A stretch of DNA of 64,000 nt. It comes from Aquibacillus albus (GTDB lineage: Bacteria > Bacillota > Bacilli > Bacillales > Amphibacillaceae). Positions within the stretch are counted from its first letter, which is position 1. Each line of letters opens with the position of its first letter. The stretch is taken from assembly GCF_016908325.1 (NCBI RefSeq), contig NZ_JAFBDR010000003.1:244741-308740 (forward strand), written 5' to 3'. The notes under the pieces are model-generated. The model saw nothing but the letters and a program-made list of their open reading frames with translations. It was not told the origin of the DNA and did not search any database. The translations under genes and the position numbers were made by a program. Shown piece after piece: positions 8,664 through 18,112 of the stretch.

Positions 8664-9649
8664 TATTCAAACGGATACTTCAATCCCCACTGTTCTCTTA
8701 CTTCATCTAGTATTTTTAGTATTTCCAGCGATTCATTGAGTGGGATAACGGAACTTTCTGTCAAACCTTCCTGCAAACATCTTCCTACCTCTTCTGCTTC
8801 AAATGCATAGCCCTTAGCCACACGATCATCACTATATGTCTCTACTTCTTCATTATTGATATACAAAGTAGCCGATCTGGTATTTAGAAATGAAGGAATT
8901 CGGATATAACCCTCCGTGCCATGTATGTAAGCTTCATTTGTTAAACCTAAGCGAATGGCTCCATTTAACATGGCTGTCTTCCCGGAAGGATAGGATAAAA
9001 AGATTGAAAAATGTTCATCTACTCCTGTTTCGCCTATAAAAGCAGAACTTTCTATCTTTTCCGGTTGCGCCCCAAGAATCATGGACGCAAACGATATTGG
9101 ATAAATCCCTGCATCCAATAGTGCTCCTCCACCTAATTCTGGATTTAATAGTCTCCAGTCAGGATCCCATGGTGCCTTAAACCCAAATTCAGCTTTTACT
9201 AGACGGACGTCGCCTATTTTACCTGCTTTAATCCATTCCCTAACCTTAACAATAGGAGGAAGAAACCGAGTCCACATTGCTTCCATTAAAAAGAGCTTCT
9301 TGTCTCTTGCAAATGTAATAAGCTCTTCCAACTCAGCAGCACGAACCGTAAACGGTTTCTCACAAAGAACCGCTTTTCCAGCTCGTAAGCAAGTCATAAC
9401 ATTTTCTTTATGGAAGGGATGTGGTGTTGCTACATAAATGGCATCAACTTCTGGGTCCTGTGCCAGTTCTTCATAATTTCCATATGCACGTGGGATCCCA
9501 TGTGTTTCCGCAAATTTTGTAGCGCTTTCATTTGTTCGCGAACCAACTGCCACCAATTCAGCATTTTTTGCAAAAGTGATATCCATCGCAAATTGATTTG
9601 CAATTCCACCTGTACTTAATATTCCCCATCTCGTCTTCTCGGTCTTCAC
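8663..9649 (-). CDS. Gfo/Idh/MocA family NAD(P)-dependent oxidoreductase
   Basis: 328-residue sugar or inositol-type dehydrogenase. N-terminal Rossmann fold begins at WGILSTGGIANQFA (residues 8-21). The conserved EKP motif (CEKPF, about residue 97) carries the catalytic lysine, and a GGG..DAGIYP segment at about 170 belongs to the substrate domain. GTG start with AGGAGG 8 nt upstream. No pathway partner is adjacent and the substrate is not known. A trans-1,2-dihydrobenzene-1,2-diol dehydrogenase-like subgroup is possible from its length and motifs. Confidence 0.9.
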   Translation of the reverse strand: MKTEKTRWGILSTGGIANQFAMDITFAKNAELVAVGSRTNESATKFAETHGIPRAYGNYEELAQDPEVDAIYVATPHPFHKENVMTCLRAGKAVLCEKPFTVRAAELEELITFARDKKLFLMEAMWTRFLPPIVKVREWIKAGKIGDVRLVKAEFGFKAPWDPDWRLLNPELGGGALLDAGIYPISFASMILGAQPEKIESSAFIGETGVDEHFSIFLSYPSGKTAMLNGAIRLGLTNEAYIHGTEGYIRIPSFLNTRSATLYINNEEVETYSDDRVAKGYAFEAEEVGRCLQEGLTESSVIPLNESLEILKILDEVREQWGLKYPFE

Positions 9650-10049
9650 ATATATCTCCTCCTTAGATTAAATTTCATAATAACAACCACTATCATTTCT
9701 CTAGTTCAATAGTTACAATATCACAACCAAGCCAAAAAATCATTGAAAATTCTGATTATTAAAGACAATTTAAAAGAAGTACATCACTTTTGTGTAATTG
9801 CAATCAGTTCTAAATTAGTCACCAGCTGTCGATGATTTACGACAAAATACCTATCTATCAAAAGCAATGAGTACGTTCATACGAATCACCTTCCTCATAC
9901 TTTTTTCTTCCTCCCCCATAACTAAACATGCCCTTACAGCCCTTGTTATACGTACTTTTTACATATTCCATAGAACTTTTCTATCATCTTATTGACAATG
10001 TATTCCTACTTAGCTACACTCAACTAAAGGCAGTGCAAGGAGGGATATT
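9650..10049. other. 400-bp intergenic region
   Basis: Divergent upstream region of the oxidoreductase and the coiled-coil gene. The only supported elements are the promoter at 9992-10020 and a 9-codon orphan frame with a ribosome site on the minus strand (9851-9880). I see no RNA structure. Confidence 0.5.
9992..10020 (+). promoter_or_regulatory. SigA-type promoter of the coiled-coil/deacetylase pair
   Basis: TTGACA, 17-nt spacer, TACACT, ending 29 nt before the start of the 10050 gene and ahead of its AGGAGGG ribosome site. Confidence 0.6.
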
Positions 10050-10799
10050 ATGTCGAAAAATAACGGAAATAGTAAATTGATAAATTGGTTCAAAAAAACG
10101 GAATCAGAAAGTGATAGAGTTATTGAGGAATACGAAGAACAAACTGAAAAAGAAGAAAAAGACGACGATACGGCTATTCATCTACCAAATAGTCATGAGA
10201 CAACTAACTTTGATGCACTTTTACAGGATCGTGTATCGATGGATCTAATGAATTCTGTTGAACAAATCTTACATAATCGCCAGTTAATCATTTCAAAAAA
10301 CACTGACTTAGAAGAACAAGTTGATCACAACATGAACTATATTTCCAATTTAAAGGCTGAAACCGAACAGCGCGACCGCAAAATCTCTAATTTAGAAAGA
10401 ACAATCAGAGATTTTGAGAATCGTTTAATGAATAAACAATTAAACTATGATCAGCTATTAGAAGATTACGAGGATTACCAAAGTAATGCTAAAAGTCAGA
10501 TAGAAAGCCTAAAAAGAGAGATTTCCAAGGAACAGGACAAGTATTCCAAAATTCAGCAACAGTTTCATACCTACCAAGAAGACTCATTACAATTAAAGCG
10601 TGACTTAGAAGAAAAAATACGGACATTAGAAGTAGACAATGAAACATTGGAACAGCGCTTTGATGCAACATTAAAAGAGAAGAACAAATTACTTCAATTA
10701 ATCAATGATTTCACAAGTAGAATGACAGACACTTCCTATGAACAACCCGCAAAAACACAATCAGATGCAAAAGTAGTACCAAATATGGAAGAAAGCTAA
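10050..10799 (+). CDS. Cytoplasmic coiled-coil protein, unknown
   Basis: 249 residues, no signal peptide or membrane segment. A short basic N-terminus (KLINWFKK) is followed by an acidic linker (EEYEEQTEKEEKDDD), then near-continuous heptad-type coiled coil from about residue 70 to 225 (for example KAETEQRDRKISNLERTI, LKRDLEEKIRTLEVDNETL), and a disordered tail. I do not recognise a family. It lies 20 bp upstream of the membrane-anchored deacetylase gene and shares its promoter, so the two proteins probably work together, perhaps as a scaffold for an envelope enzyme. Ribosome site AAGGAGGG before ATG. Confidence 0.75.
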   Translation: MSKNNGNSKLINWFKKTESESDRVIEEYEEQTEKEEKDDDTAIHLPNSHETTNFDALLQDRVSMDLMNSVEQILHNRQLIISKNTDLEEQVDHNMNYISNLKAETEQRDRKISNLERTIRDFENRLMNKQLNYDQLLEDYEDYQSNAKSQIESLKREISKEQDKYSKIQQQFHTYQEDSLQLKRDLEEKIRTLEVDNETLEQRFDATLKEKNKLLQLINDFTSRMTDTSYEQPAKTQSDAKVVPNMEES

Positions 10800-10819
10800 T
10801 TTGTAACGGAGACGGTAGT

Positions 10820-12058
10820 ATGAAAATAATTGGTGGAAAGCTGATTGAATTACTCTCTATAAATTCATTAGAAAATGATTGTTTGCACGTAAAAATAACG
10901 TTCAATAATCAATCAGCTAGCTTCAAATGGAAAATTGATAAGGAAACAAGTAACGCACTGTTAGAAGTTTTACAAAGTCAATCTAAAAATTGTAAATACC
11001 GTTTGTCTTTAAAAAGTCATTGGGATGAAAACGAAAATAGTTACGTCAGTACTGTAACAAAAGTTAACGCGGATGGTTCGGAACGTTTAAGCTTCCTATG
11101 TTCCGATATGTATGTAGGGAATTTAAATTACATAAAAGGAATGCAGTCATCCAGTGAGTTGAAAACATTTCTTGATAGCATTGCTGCCCAAGCCAAAGAA
11201 GAACAACAAACAGAAGCTGAACAAGAAATTCTTCAAACAAATGCTTCATCTAATCGGGGTCGATTACTAACAAAAGTAATTGGAATGTGTCTATTCGTTT
11301 CCATTGTTATCTGTTTACTTATCGTATTTTCTGGATATACATTTAGTTCCACAAATGTATCTGTTCTCCATCATGTCAACAGCTCAAAAACGTTAAGTAT
11401 GAAGTCTGATTTACAGGTCTTTCAGTATAATGAAAAGGTTAGCTCATCAGAAAAAACCTCCTCATCCTTGTTACCTGCTGCTGAGTTAAATGAGTTGGTG
11501 AATTTTTACGTTCCAGACAATAAAGTTGCGATTACGTTTGATGATGGACCATCACGTTTCACGAAAGAAATTGTTGAAATTCTAGAAGAGTACCAGGTCG
11601 GCGGAACTTTCTTCTTTTTAGGATTATACGTCGAGAAATATCCTAACATCGTTTCTTATGTAGATGAACATGGGTATTCGATAGGCAATCATTCCTATTC
11701 TCATTCATCTTTTCTCGAATTGTCACCAACGAACATAATCAGAGAAGTACAAAATACCAACCAATTAATTGAAGCAATTACGGAAAAAACAGTTCGATTA
11801 TTTCGTCCTCCTTTTGGCGCAAATAACAAAAAAGTAAGTGACACGATTAAACAACAAAACATGAAAGTTGTATTATGGGACAAAGATCCTGAGGACTGGG
11901 ATATAAAAAGTGCGGATCAAATTTACCAGGAGGTCGCCAATACAGACCCATCTGGATCCATTTATTTGTTTCATGAAACGCAAGCAACAGTAGATGCACT
12001 TCCACAAATAATCGAGTTCCTAAAAGAACAAAATGTAGAAATGGTAAACTTACATTGA
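10820..12058 (+). CDS. Membrane-anchored polysaccharide deacetylase (NodB/CE4) with N-terminal cytoplasmic domain
   Basis: 412 residues. Residues 1-150 are a soluble domain of unknown type, 153-173 a single transmembrane helix, and about 235-412 a NodB domain. CE4 motifs are intact: TFDDGP at 239-244 (catalytic and metal Asp), HSYSH at 291-295 (metal His pair), and RPPFG at about 338. The catalytic domain should face outside and deacetylate GlcNAc/MurNAc in peptidoglycan or a surface glycan. The N-terminal domain facing the cytoplasm is unusual for CE4 enzymes and could contact the coiled-coil protein encoded just upstream. Start fits a GGAG ribosome site. Confidence 0.9.
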   Translation: MKIIGGKLIELLSINSLENDCLHVKITFNNQSASFKWKIDKETSNALLEVLQSQSKNCKYRLSLKSHWDENENSYVSTVTKVNADGSERLSFLCSDMYVGNLNYIKGMQSSSELKTFLDSIAAQAKEEQQTEAEQEILQTNASSNRGRLLTKVIGMCLFVSIVICLLIVFSGYTFSSTNVSVLHHVNSSKTLSMKSDLQVFQYNEKVSSSEKTSSSLLPAAELNELVNFYVPDNKVAITFDDGPSRFTKEIVEILEEYQVGGTFFFLGLYVEKYPNIVSYVDEHGYSIGNHSYSHSSFLELSPTNIIREVQNTNQLIEAITEKTVRLFRPPFGANNKKVSDTIKQQNMKVVLWDKDPEDWDIKSADQIYQEVANTDPSGSIYLFHETQATVDALPQIIEFLKEQNVEMVNLH

Positions 12059-12066
12059 GATAGAGA

Positions 12067-12117
12067 AAAGATCTAACAGCCTATCACAAACGCGAATAAG
12101 CAGTTAGATCTTTTTTA
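12067..12117 (+). terminator. Rho-independent terminator after deacetylase gene
   Basis: AAAGATCTAAC and complement GTTAGATCTTTTTT flank a 28-nt loop just after the stop codon. Confidence 0.8.
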
Positions 12118-12147
12118 CTGGGAATCACCCCAAATAGAGGTATTATT

Positions 12148-12246
12148 TTATCGAAAATCTCTCGTGTTTTCTATGTTTCGTGAAAAAATGACATATGCTA
12201 CCGCTGATAATAGTGTAAATAGTGTTACAATCAATGTATTTTTCAT
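12148..12246 (-). CDS. 32-residue single-pass membrane peptide
   Basis: Short gene with a strong ribosome site (AAGGAGGG, 9 nt before ATG). It encodes MKNTLIVTLFTLLSAVAYVI, then a short FSRNIENTRDFR tail: one hydrophobic helix (about residues 4-21) with a charged C-terminus. It lies 70 bp downstream of ndh on the same strand, so it could be co-transcribed. No homologue is recognised. The ribosome site and helix make chance unlikely, but function is unknown. Small regulatory membrane peptide is one possibility. Confidence 0.6.
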   Translation of the reverse strand: MKNTLIVTLFTLLSAVAYVIFSRNIENTRDFR

Positions 12247-12316
12247 GATAACTATCCCTCCTTGTATCCTGAAAGCTTCCCTTCATATTCCAACTACTAA
12301 CTTCAACGTGATAAGC

Positions 12317-13528
12317 TTAAAATGGACGAAACTTCCCTTTTCTCAGAACAAGTCTTGGACCGCCAAGTAAAAATAAGTACCGGTCGTCAATCACATTTTT
12401 CATTGCCTTTGCTGTAACCCCGTATAATTTTTTATCATCAAACACAGTTCCCATCGCATGCTTTCCACCAAGGGAAGCAACTGTTCCTTTATGATCAAAA
12501 ACAAAATCTTCTAATTGCCCACCATACAGTAGAGCAGCAATATTGTTTGCACATGTATCCGCTTCTTGCATTGCCAATTGTGCAGTTGGAGGATATGGAC
12601 GTCCATTCTCTTCGTCCATTACCCAGGAACAATCACCAAGTATGAAAATGTTTTCATGTCCAGGTGCACGTAGATCGCTATCAACGGTTACTCTCCCTTT
12701 TGTTAATTCAAATCCTGAATTTCCAACGATTGAATTTGCCTGAACACCGCCAGTCCATACGATTGTACCTGTTTTAATTTCTTCTTCGTCATCACCAACA
12801 ATGACACGATCGGCTTTACACTCTTTAATCATTGTTCCCAATTTAAACTCAACGTCTCTGAATTCCAATGATTTTCGAGCATAGTCTGCGAGCTCCTCGT
12901 CAAAACCAGGTAAGATAGATGGTGCTGCTTCTATATTAATGATGCGAACATTACGCTTATCAATGTCATACTTTTTACACAGCTCTGGTACACGCTCAGC
13001 AAGTTCACCTACAAATTCAATTCCAGTGAATCCTGCTCCACCGACAACAATTGTTAGAAGATGATCATTACCTTCTTCATTTTTATAGCGAGAAAATTGA
13101 TATTCAATATGTTCACAAATCAACCGACTTTTATCAAAGCTTTCAATGGAAAAAGCGTTTTCCTCCATCCCAGGAATACCAAAGGTTGCTTTTTCAAAGC
13201 CAAGAGCAATTACTAAGTAATCATATTCTAATTCATCATTTTCTAAAACCACTCGTTGCTCATCTTTTTTAATTTCTACTACTGTGTCATGTACCAAATT
13301 GACTCTTTTTGTGTCGATTACATCACTAATCATGATTCTGGAACGATTCGGTTCAATCGTCCCGGCTGCCACCTCATGAAGCCAGGTCGTTTGATAGTGA
13401 TAATTGTGTTTGTTTACTAATGTAATCTCCACTTCCTCTGTTCCAAATTTTTGTGTAAGTCTTTTCGTTGTCATCATGCCTGCATAACCCGCACCAAGTA
13501 TAACAACTTTAGGTTTGTTTGCAGTCAT
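12317..13528 (-). CDS. ndh: Type II NADH dehydrogenase (NDH-2)
   Basis: 403-residue single-subunit flavoenzyme that passes electrons from NADH to menaquinone at the inner face of the membrane without pumping protons. FAD-binding motif VVILGAGYAGM at residues 9-19, NAD-binding VVGGAGFTGIEFVGEL at about 161-176, and FAD-contact IFILGDCSW at about 296, all as in Bacillus YjlD/YumB proteins. The C-terminal membrane-binding region follows. Monocistronic or with the 32-residue ORF downstream. Upstream DNA has two Rex-like sites, which fits redox control of ndh known in B. subtilis. Confidence 0.92.
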   Translation of the reverse strand: MTANKPKVVILGAGYAGMMTTKRLTQKFGTEEVEITLVNKHNYHYQTTWLHEVAAGTIEPNRSRIMISDVIDTKRVNLVHDTVVEIKKDEQRVVLENDELEYDYLVIALGFEKATFGIPGMEENAFSIESFDKSRLICEHIEYQFSRYKNEEGNDHLLTIVVGGAGFTGIEFVGELAERVPELCKKYDIDKRNVRIINIEAAPSILPGFDEELADYARKSLEFRDVEFKLGTMIKECKADRVIVGDDEEEIKTGTIVWTGGVQANSIVGNSGFELTKGRVTVDSDLRAPGHENIFILGDCSWVMDEENGRPYPPTAQLAMQEADTCANNIAALLYGGQLEDFVFDHKGTVASLGGKHAMGTVFDDKKLYGVTAKAMKNVIDDRYLFLLGGPRLVLRKGKFRPF

Positions 13529-13647
13529 TTAGAACCCACCCTTCTCTATTTAATTTTCTATGTAAGTCCACAAACCTTTACGTTTGCTTCTTTAACAGCT
13601 GAATTTAACAATAGTTATTTTTCCCAAATAAATAATCTTATTACACA

Positions 13648-13663
13648 TGTTAATTATTTCACA
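13648..13663. promoter_or_regulatory. Rex-like operator upstream of ndh (site 1)
   Basis: TGTTAATTATTTCACA differs by one base from the Rex core TGTGAANNNNTTCACA. It lies 120 bp upstream of ndh. Confidence 0.4.
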
Positions 13664-13724
13664 TTTTTAAATACAATTGTTTTGACTATTTCATAATAAC
13701 AAACTGCCATTCGAACGTCTAACA

Positions 13725-13743
13725 TTGTTAATTAAATTCACAA
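13725..13743. promoter_or_regulatory. Rex-like operator upstream of ndh (site 2)
   Basis: TTGTTAATTAAATTCACAA resembles TTGTGAANNNNTTCACAA but has one extra spacer base and one mismatch. Weaker than site 1. Confidence 0.25.
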
Positions 13744-13872
13744 AGATTAGTGGGAATTTAACAAAAAACGAATGTCGATCATCATCAAAATGAGATACAT
13801 CGCTACGAAAAAGAATTTTCACTATGCAGCACTAGATGTCAACTGTATCGAAAAAACAACAAAAAGAGCCTA

Positions 13873-13906
13873 AAAAAAATAAACTAGAGCTTATCAGCAC
13901 TAGTTT
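13873..13906 (-). terminator. Terminator after the small secreted protein gene
   Basis: AAACTAG and CTAGTTT arms around a 12-nt loop on the minus strand, followed by ATTTTTTTT. Confidence 0.75.
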
Positions 13907-13928
13907 ATCTGAATCTATTATCAACCCT

Positions 13929-14222
13929 TTAATAGCATGGCTTTGGTGGATCAACTGCAAGTACACGCGAACCATTAACTTCCACCCAAACATAGGAGTG
14001 GTCAACTTCTTCACCTGTTGTATCAGTCAATGTTTCATGTGCGTCTTCCTGTAATTCAAATGTCGCATCTCCAGTATCATCAGAAGTTTCTATTTCATCC
14101 TCTAATATCGTAGCACTAACGGTAATGTCTCCACTTTTGTCGTATTCTGCAAAACTAGTCATAGGTAACAAAAATAACGCAAGAAATCCTAACATAACAA
14201 TCGAAAGTAAATACTTCTTCAT
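13929..14222 (-). CDS. Small secreted protein, unknown
   Basis: 97 residues with a clear signal peptide (MKKYLLSIVMLGFLALFLLP ... SFA, cleavage near residue 25). The mature part is about 72 residues, acidic, probably a small beta fold (GDITVSATILEDEIE ... YVWVEVNGSRVLAVDP). No family recognised. Start placed at the ATG 6 nt after GGAGGAG. It begins 18 bp after the HD-GYP stop codon, so the pair is probably one transcript ended by the hairpin at 13873. Confidence 0.75.
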   Translation of the reverse strand: MKKYLLSIVMLGFLALFLLPMTSFAEYDKSGDITVSATILEDEIETSDDTGDATFELQEDAHETLTDTTGEEVDHSYVWVEVNGSRVLAVDPPKPCY

Positions 14223-14239
14223 TGTAACTCCTCCTCTTA

Positions 14240-15157
14240 TCATTTTTTATTAGCTATTGATAAAAATGCATCAACTACATCAGGATGATACAGAATGCCT
14301 TTTTCTTGTTGCAATTCTTCTAGTACTTGTTCTTTTGGCCTTGCCTTACTGTAAACCCGCTCAGTAGTCATGGCATCATACGAATCCACAAACGCTACAA
14401 TAGCCGCTGCAATAGGAATTTCATCTCCCTTTAACCCATATGGATAACCACTTCCATTAAAGCGCTCATGATGATGTTTAACTATGTAAGCAGCTGAAAC
14501 GAGGTTAGGCAGTCCTGTTTCTTCTAACATTTCTGCCCCATATACAGTGTGAAGTTTCATGGTGGAATACTCTTCGTCAGTGAGTTTAGCTGGTTTGTTA
14601 AGGATAGAATGAGGTATTTTCACTTTGCCAACGTCATGTAAAAAAGAACCTAAATTTAGCTCGTACATCTCTTGCGAATTTAATTTCATTTCGGTGCCAA
14701 TCATCATAGACAAGTCTTTAATTCGTTCACAATGGTCCGCGGTGTAACCATCTTTTTCTTCGACAGTTACTGCTAAGTTCATCATTTCTTGAACAGCTTG
14801 GCTATAATGATGAAATACTGGTTCTGACGTAACATATAAAAATTCTGTATCTACTTTTGCTGAAAAAAATGCATCCTGTAATATAGGTTGCATCGACAGC
14901 GTCTCACCAGCCCTAACTCGTACCTCTTTCCCAGCTTGATGCCAAATCAGTTCACCTTTTAGAATAAAAACAACTTCAAGTGCCTGCCAGCCTTCATCAG
15001 GTCCTAATGCCCATTTAGAATCTTTCTTTAAGGCATGATGAATAACTTCGGTTCCAAACCCTGATGCAAGAAGAGAAACAGTCAACCCTTTAATTGTTCT
15101 AGTTTCGATTGCTTTTCCCTTAGAAAAATGCATAATACTACCGATGTCCCTAGTCAA
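14240..15157 (-). CDS. Cupin/HD-GYP domain protein (candidate c-di-GMP phosphodiesterase)
   Basis: 305 residues. About residues 20-110 form a cupin-like sensor fold (WQALEVVFILKGELIWHQAG ... VRAGETL). Residues about 125-300 are an HD-GYP domain: HCERIKDLS at 142, catalytic FLHDVGK with His174-Asp175, then KHHHERFNGSGYP at about 227-239 containing the GYP signature. HD-GYP enzymes linearise c-di-GMP to pGpG/GMP. The cupin would sense a ligand. TTG start with AAGGAA about 9 nt upstream. The adjacent small secreted protein gene is probably co-transcribed. A c-di-GMP-I-like riboswitch lies 9 kb away. Confidence 0.85.
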   Translation of the reverse strand: MTRDIGSIMHFSKGKAIETRTIKGLTVSLLASGFGTEVIHHALKKDSKWALGPDEGWQALEVVFILKGELIWHQAGKEVRVRAGETLSMQPILQDAFFSAKVDTEFLYVTSEPVFHHYSQAVQEMMNLAVTVEEKDGYTADHCERIKDLSMMIGTEMKLNSQEMYELNLGSFLHDVGKVKIPHSILNKPAKLTDEEYSTMKLHTVYGAEMLEETGLPNLVSAAYIVKHHHERFNGSGYPYGLKGDEIPIAAAIVAFVDSYDAMTTERVYSKARPKEQVLEELQQEKGILYHPDVVDAFLSIANKK

Positions 15158-15301
15158 AGGTAATCATTCCTTAATTTTCAGATAATTTAAGTATATCAGA
15201 GAGGATTGTAAGCGACAACAAATTTTATTTATATTTACTAAGACTATTGACTTAGTATTTTGTATGAAATGAGTTGAAATTTACAATCTTGCTAATAAAT
15301 A

Positions 15302-15337
15302 AAGAGAAACGAACCCGATTAGGATTCGTTCCTCTTA
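15302..15337 (-). terminator. Terminator of the xylanase gene
   Basis: AGAGGAACGAA / TTCGTTTCTCT stem on the minus strand with following TTTATTTA, 37 nt after the stop codon. Confidence 0.75.
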
Positions 15338-15374
15338 TGATAACTATAAATAACTGAAACCGTTCATAAGACTT

Positions 15375-16601
<1,227 letters not shown>

Positions 16602-16671
16602 CTAAACCTCCTTTTTACATTGATTACTTACATAATGACAACTAACATAATTTGTATTTTTTCTATCAATA

Positions 16672-16685
16672 TGTAAGCACTTACA
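16672..16685. promoter_or_regulatory. cre-like palindrome upstream of xylanase
   Basis: TGTAAGCACTTACA, nearly self-complementary and one mismatch from TGWAANCGNTNWCA, 125 bp upstream of the xylanase start. Confidence 0.5.
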
Positions 16686-16907
16686 GTATAACTAGGATAA
16701 CTTAATTTATCTAGTGAATAAACAAAGTTTTTGGTAATATTGGTAAAAGAGTAAAATTGTACCAGTAATAATAGCCCATTTGTTTGATAAGTCAGAACAA
16801 ACAAGACATACTTTTTTACTAACATTTTGTACAAAATCAAAGTCTGTTTTCTAAGTGATTGTTGCTTTTTTATTTGCACAATTGACACATAATGCGCAAC
16901 AAAAGAT

Positions 16908-16952
16908 ATGTTGATTTCCGCTACGGGCAGCCGCTTTCCGCAGTCACGACCT
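16908..16952. repeat. Fragment of a Bacillaceae GC-rich repeat
   Basis: TTGATTTCCGCTACGGGC followed by CGCTTTCCGCAG resembles a frequent dispersed repeat in Bacillaceae genomes. Only one end is present, immediately before the 51-bp tandem array. Confidence 0.4.
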
Positions 16953-16961
16953 CAGCCTCTT

Positions 16962-17286
16962 GATGAATTACACGAATGTCAGCTTTTTGTTTAGTTTCTG
17001 CTCATTTTCCTTGATGATTTACACGAATATCAGCTTTTCGTTTAGTTTCTGCTCATTTTCCTCGATGATTTACACGAATATTAGCTTTTCATTTAGTTTC
17101 TGCTCATTTTCCTCGATGAATTACACGAATATCAGCTTTTTGTTCAGTTTCTACTCATTTTCCTCGATGATTTACACGAATGTCAGCTTTTTGTTTAGTT
17201 TCTGCTCATTTTCCTTGATGATTTACACGAATGTCAGCTTTTTGTTTAGTTTCTGCTCATTTTCCTTGATGATTTACACGAATATA
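16962..17286. repeat. 51-bp tandem repeat array, six units plus a partial seventh
   Basis: Units begin at 16962, 17013, 17064, 17115, 17166, 17217 and 17268, exactly 51 bp apart. Each starts GATGAWTTACACGAAT and ends TCATTTTCCTYG, with a few substitutions per unit. The unit is a multiple of three and stays open on the plus strand (17-residue repeats), but there is no ribosome site and the other strand has a stop in every unit, so it is probably non-coding. It fills the space between the xylanase promoter region and the desR terminator. Confidence 0.9.
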
Positions 17287-17420
17287 TAAATCCACTATAC
17301 AGCGTAGGAAATACACGTAGACTACTCGAAATAAAGATCAATTTTCTTCATTTGATTTAACGCTGCCGAAGCGATATCCTAGCACTAATTTTAATTTCAC
17401 TGTATTGTGCATTAAATAAT

Positions 17421-17452
17421 AAAAAACTAGGGCAGCGTATGCTCTAGTTTGA
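17421..17452 (-). terminator. Terminator of desKR
   Basis: AAACTAG / CTAGTTTTTT stem on the minus strand, 22 nt after the desR stop codon. Confidence 0.8.
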
Positions 17453-17474
17453 AATACTTGAACCTATGAAAATG

Positions 17475-18077
17475 TTATCGAAACCAGCCTTTTTCTTTAA
17501 ACCTGGAAATCGCTTCGATTCGATTGGTGACTTCTAATTTGTCGAGGATTACGGAAATGTAGTTACGGACAGTTCCATTGGTAATAGATAGCTCGTTTGC
17601 AATTTCTTTCGTATTTTTACCATCCGCCATTAATTTGATAACCTGTTCTTCCCTGTCTGTAAGAGGATTCGCTTCATCATGATATGCCAAGTCGATTAAT
17701 TCAGGAGCGTACACTTTCCTACCGTCCATAATGACACGAATCGAGTTAGCTAACTCTTCACTTGGACTATCTTTTAACAAATAACCGCTAATCCCAGCAT
17801 TACGAGCACGTTCAAAATATCCGGACCTTGCAAATGTAGTCAAAATTATTACTTTGCATGGATGATCCTTCAACGCTTCTGCTGCATCCAGTCCACTTTT
17901 AATCGGCATTTCAATATCCATGATACAAATGTCTGGCTGCAGCTTATAAACTAATTTTAAAGCCTCTTCCCCATTATTTGCTTTTCCGACAACTTCCATA
18001 TCTTCTTCCAAATCAAGCAAAGACCCTAATGCTCCAAGTAACAATCGTTGATCCTCAGCAATAACAATACGAATCAC
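17475..18077 (-). CDS. desR: DesR-like response regulator of membrane fluidity
   Basis: NarL/FixJ-type response regulator, 200 residues. The receiver domain has acidic residues near 8-9, the phospho-acceptor Asp54 in CIMDIEMP, and the conserved Lys in LLKDSP at about 105. A LuxR-type helix-turn-helix covers about residues 138-195 (LTDREEQVIKLMADG, TNGTVRNYISVIL). In B. subtilis DesR phosphorylated by DesK activates des when membranes become too ordered. GTG start, GGGAGG 8 nt upstream. It is 35 bp downstream of desK. A candidate operator lies in front of des. Confidence 0.9.
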   Translation of the reverse strand: MIRIVIAEDQRLLLGALGSLLDLEEDMEVVGKANNGEEALKLVYKLQPDICIMDIEMPIKSGLDAAEALKDHPCKVIILTTFARSGYFERARNAGISGYLLKDSPSEELANSIRVIMDGRKVYAPELIDLAYHDEANPLTDREEQVIKLMADGKNTKEIANELSITNGTVRNYISVILDKLEVTNRIEAISRFKEKGWFR

Positions 18078-18112
18078 ACAAAAACCCTCCCTTTTTTACT
18101 CAGGATTAATGA

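Noticed and set aside
9851..9880. 9-codon minus-strand frame with AGGAAGG ribosome site
   Set aside because: Too short to judge; no conservation information and no following gene on that strand within reach.
12164..12370. 68-codon plus-strand frame
   Set aside because: Antisense to the 32-residue peptide gene and the ndh end; no ribosome site.
16628..16888. 86-codon minus-strand frame upstream of xylanase
   Set aside because: AT-rich, no ribosome site, no recognisable domain, and it covers the cre-like site and probable promoter.
16962..17286. Array considered as CRISPR
   Set aside because: Units are contiguous with no unique spacers and are too long; no cas genes nearby.
16960..17289. Reading frame of 17-residue Phe/Ser-rich repeats across the 51-bp array
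   Set aside because: No ribosome site, composition reflects the DNA repeat, and frame exists only because 51 is divisible by three.
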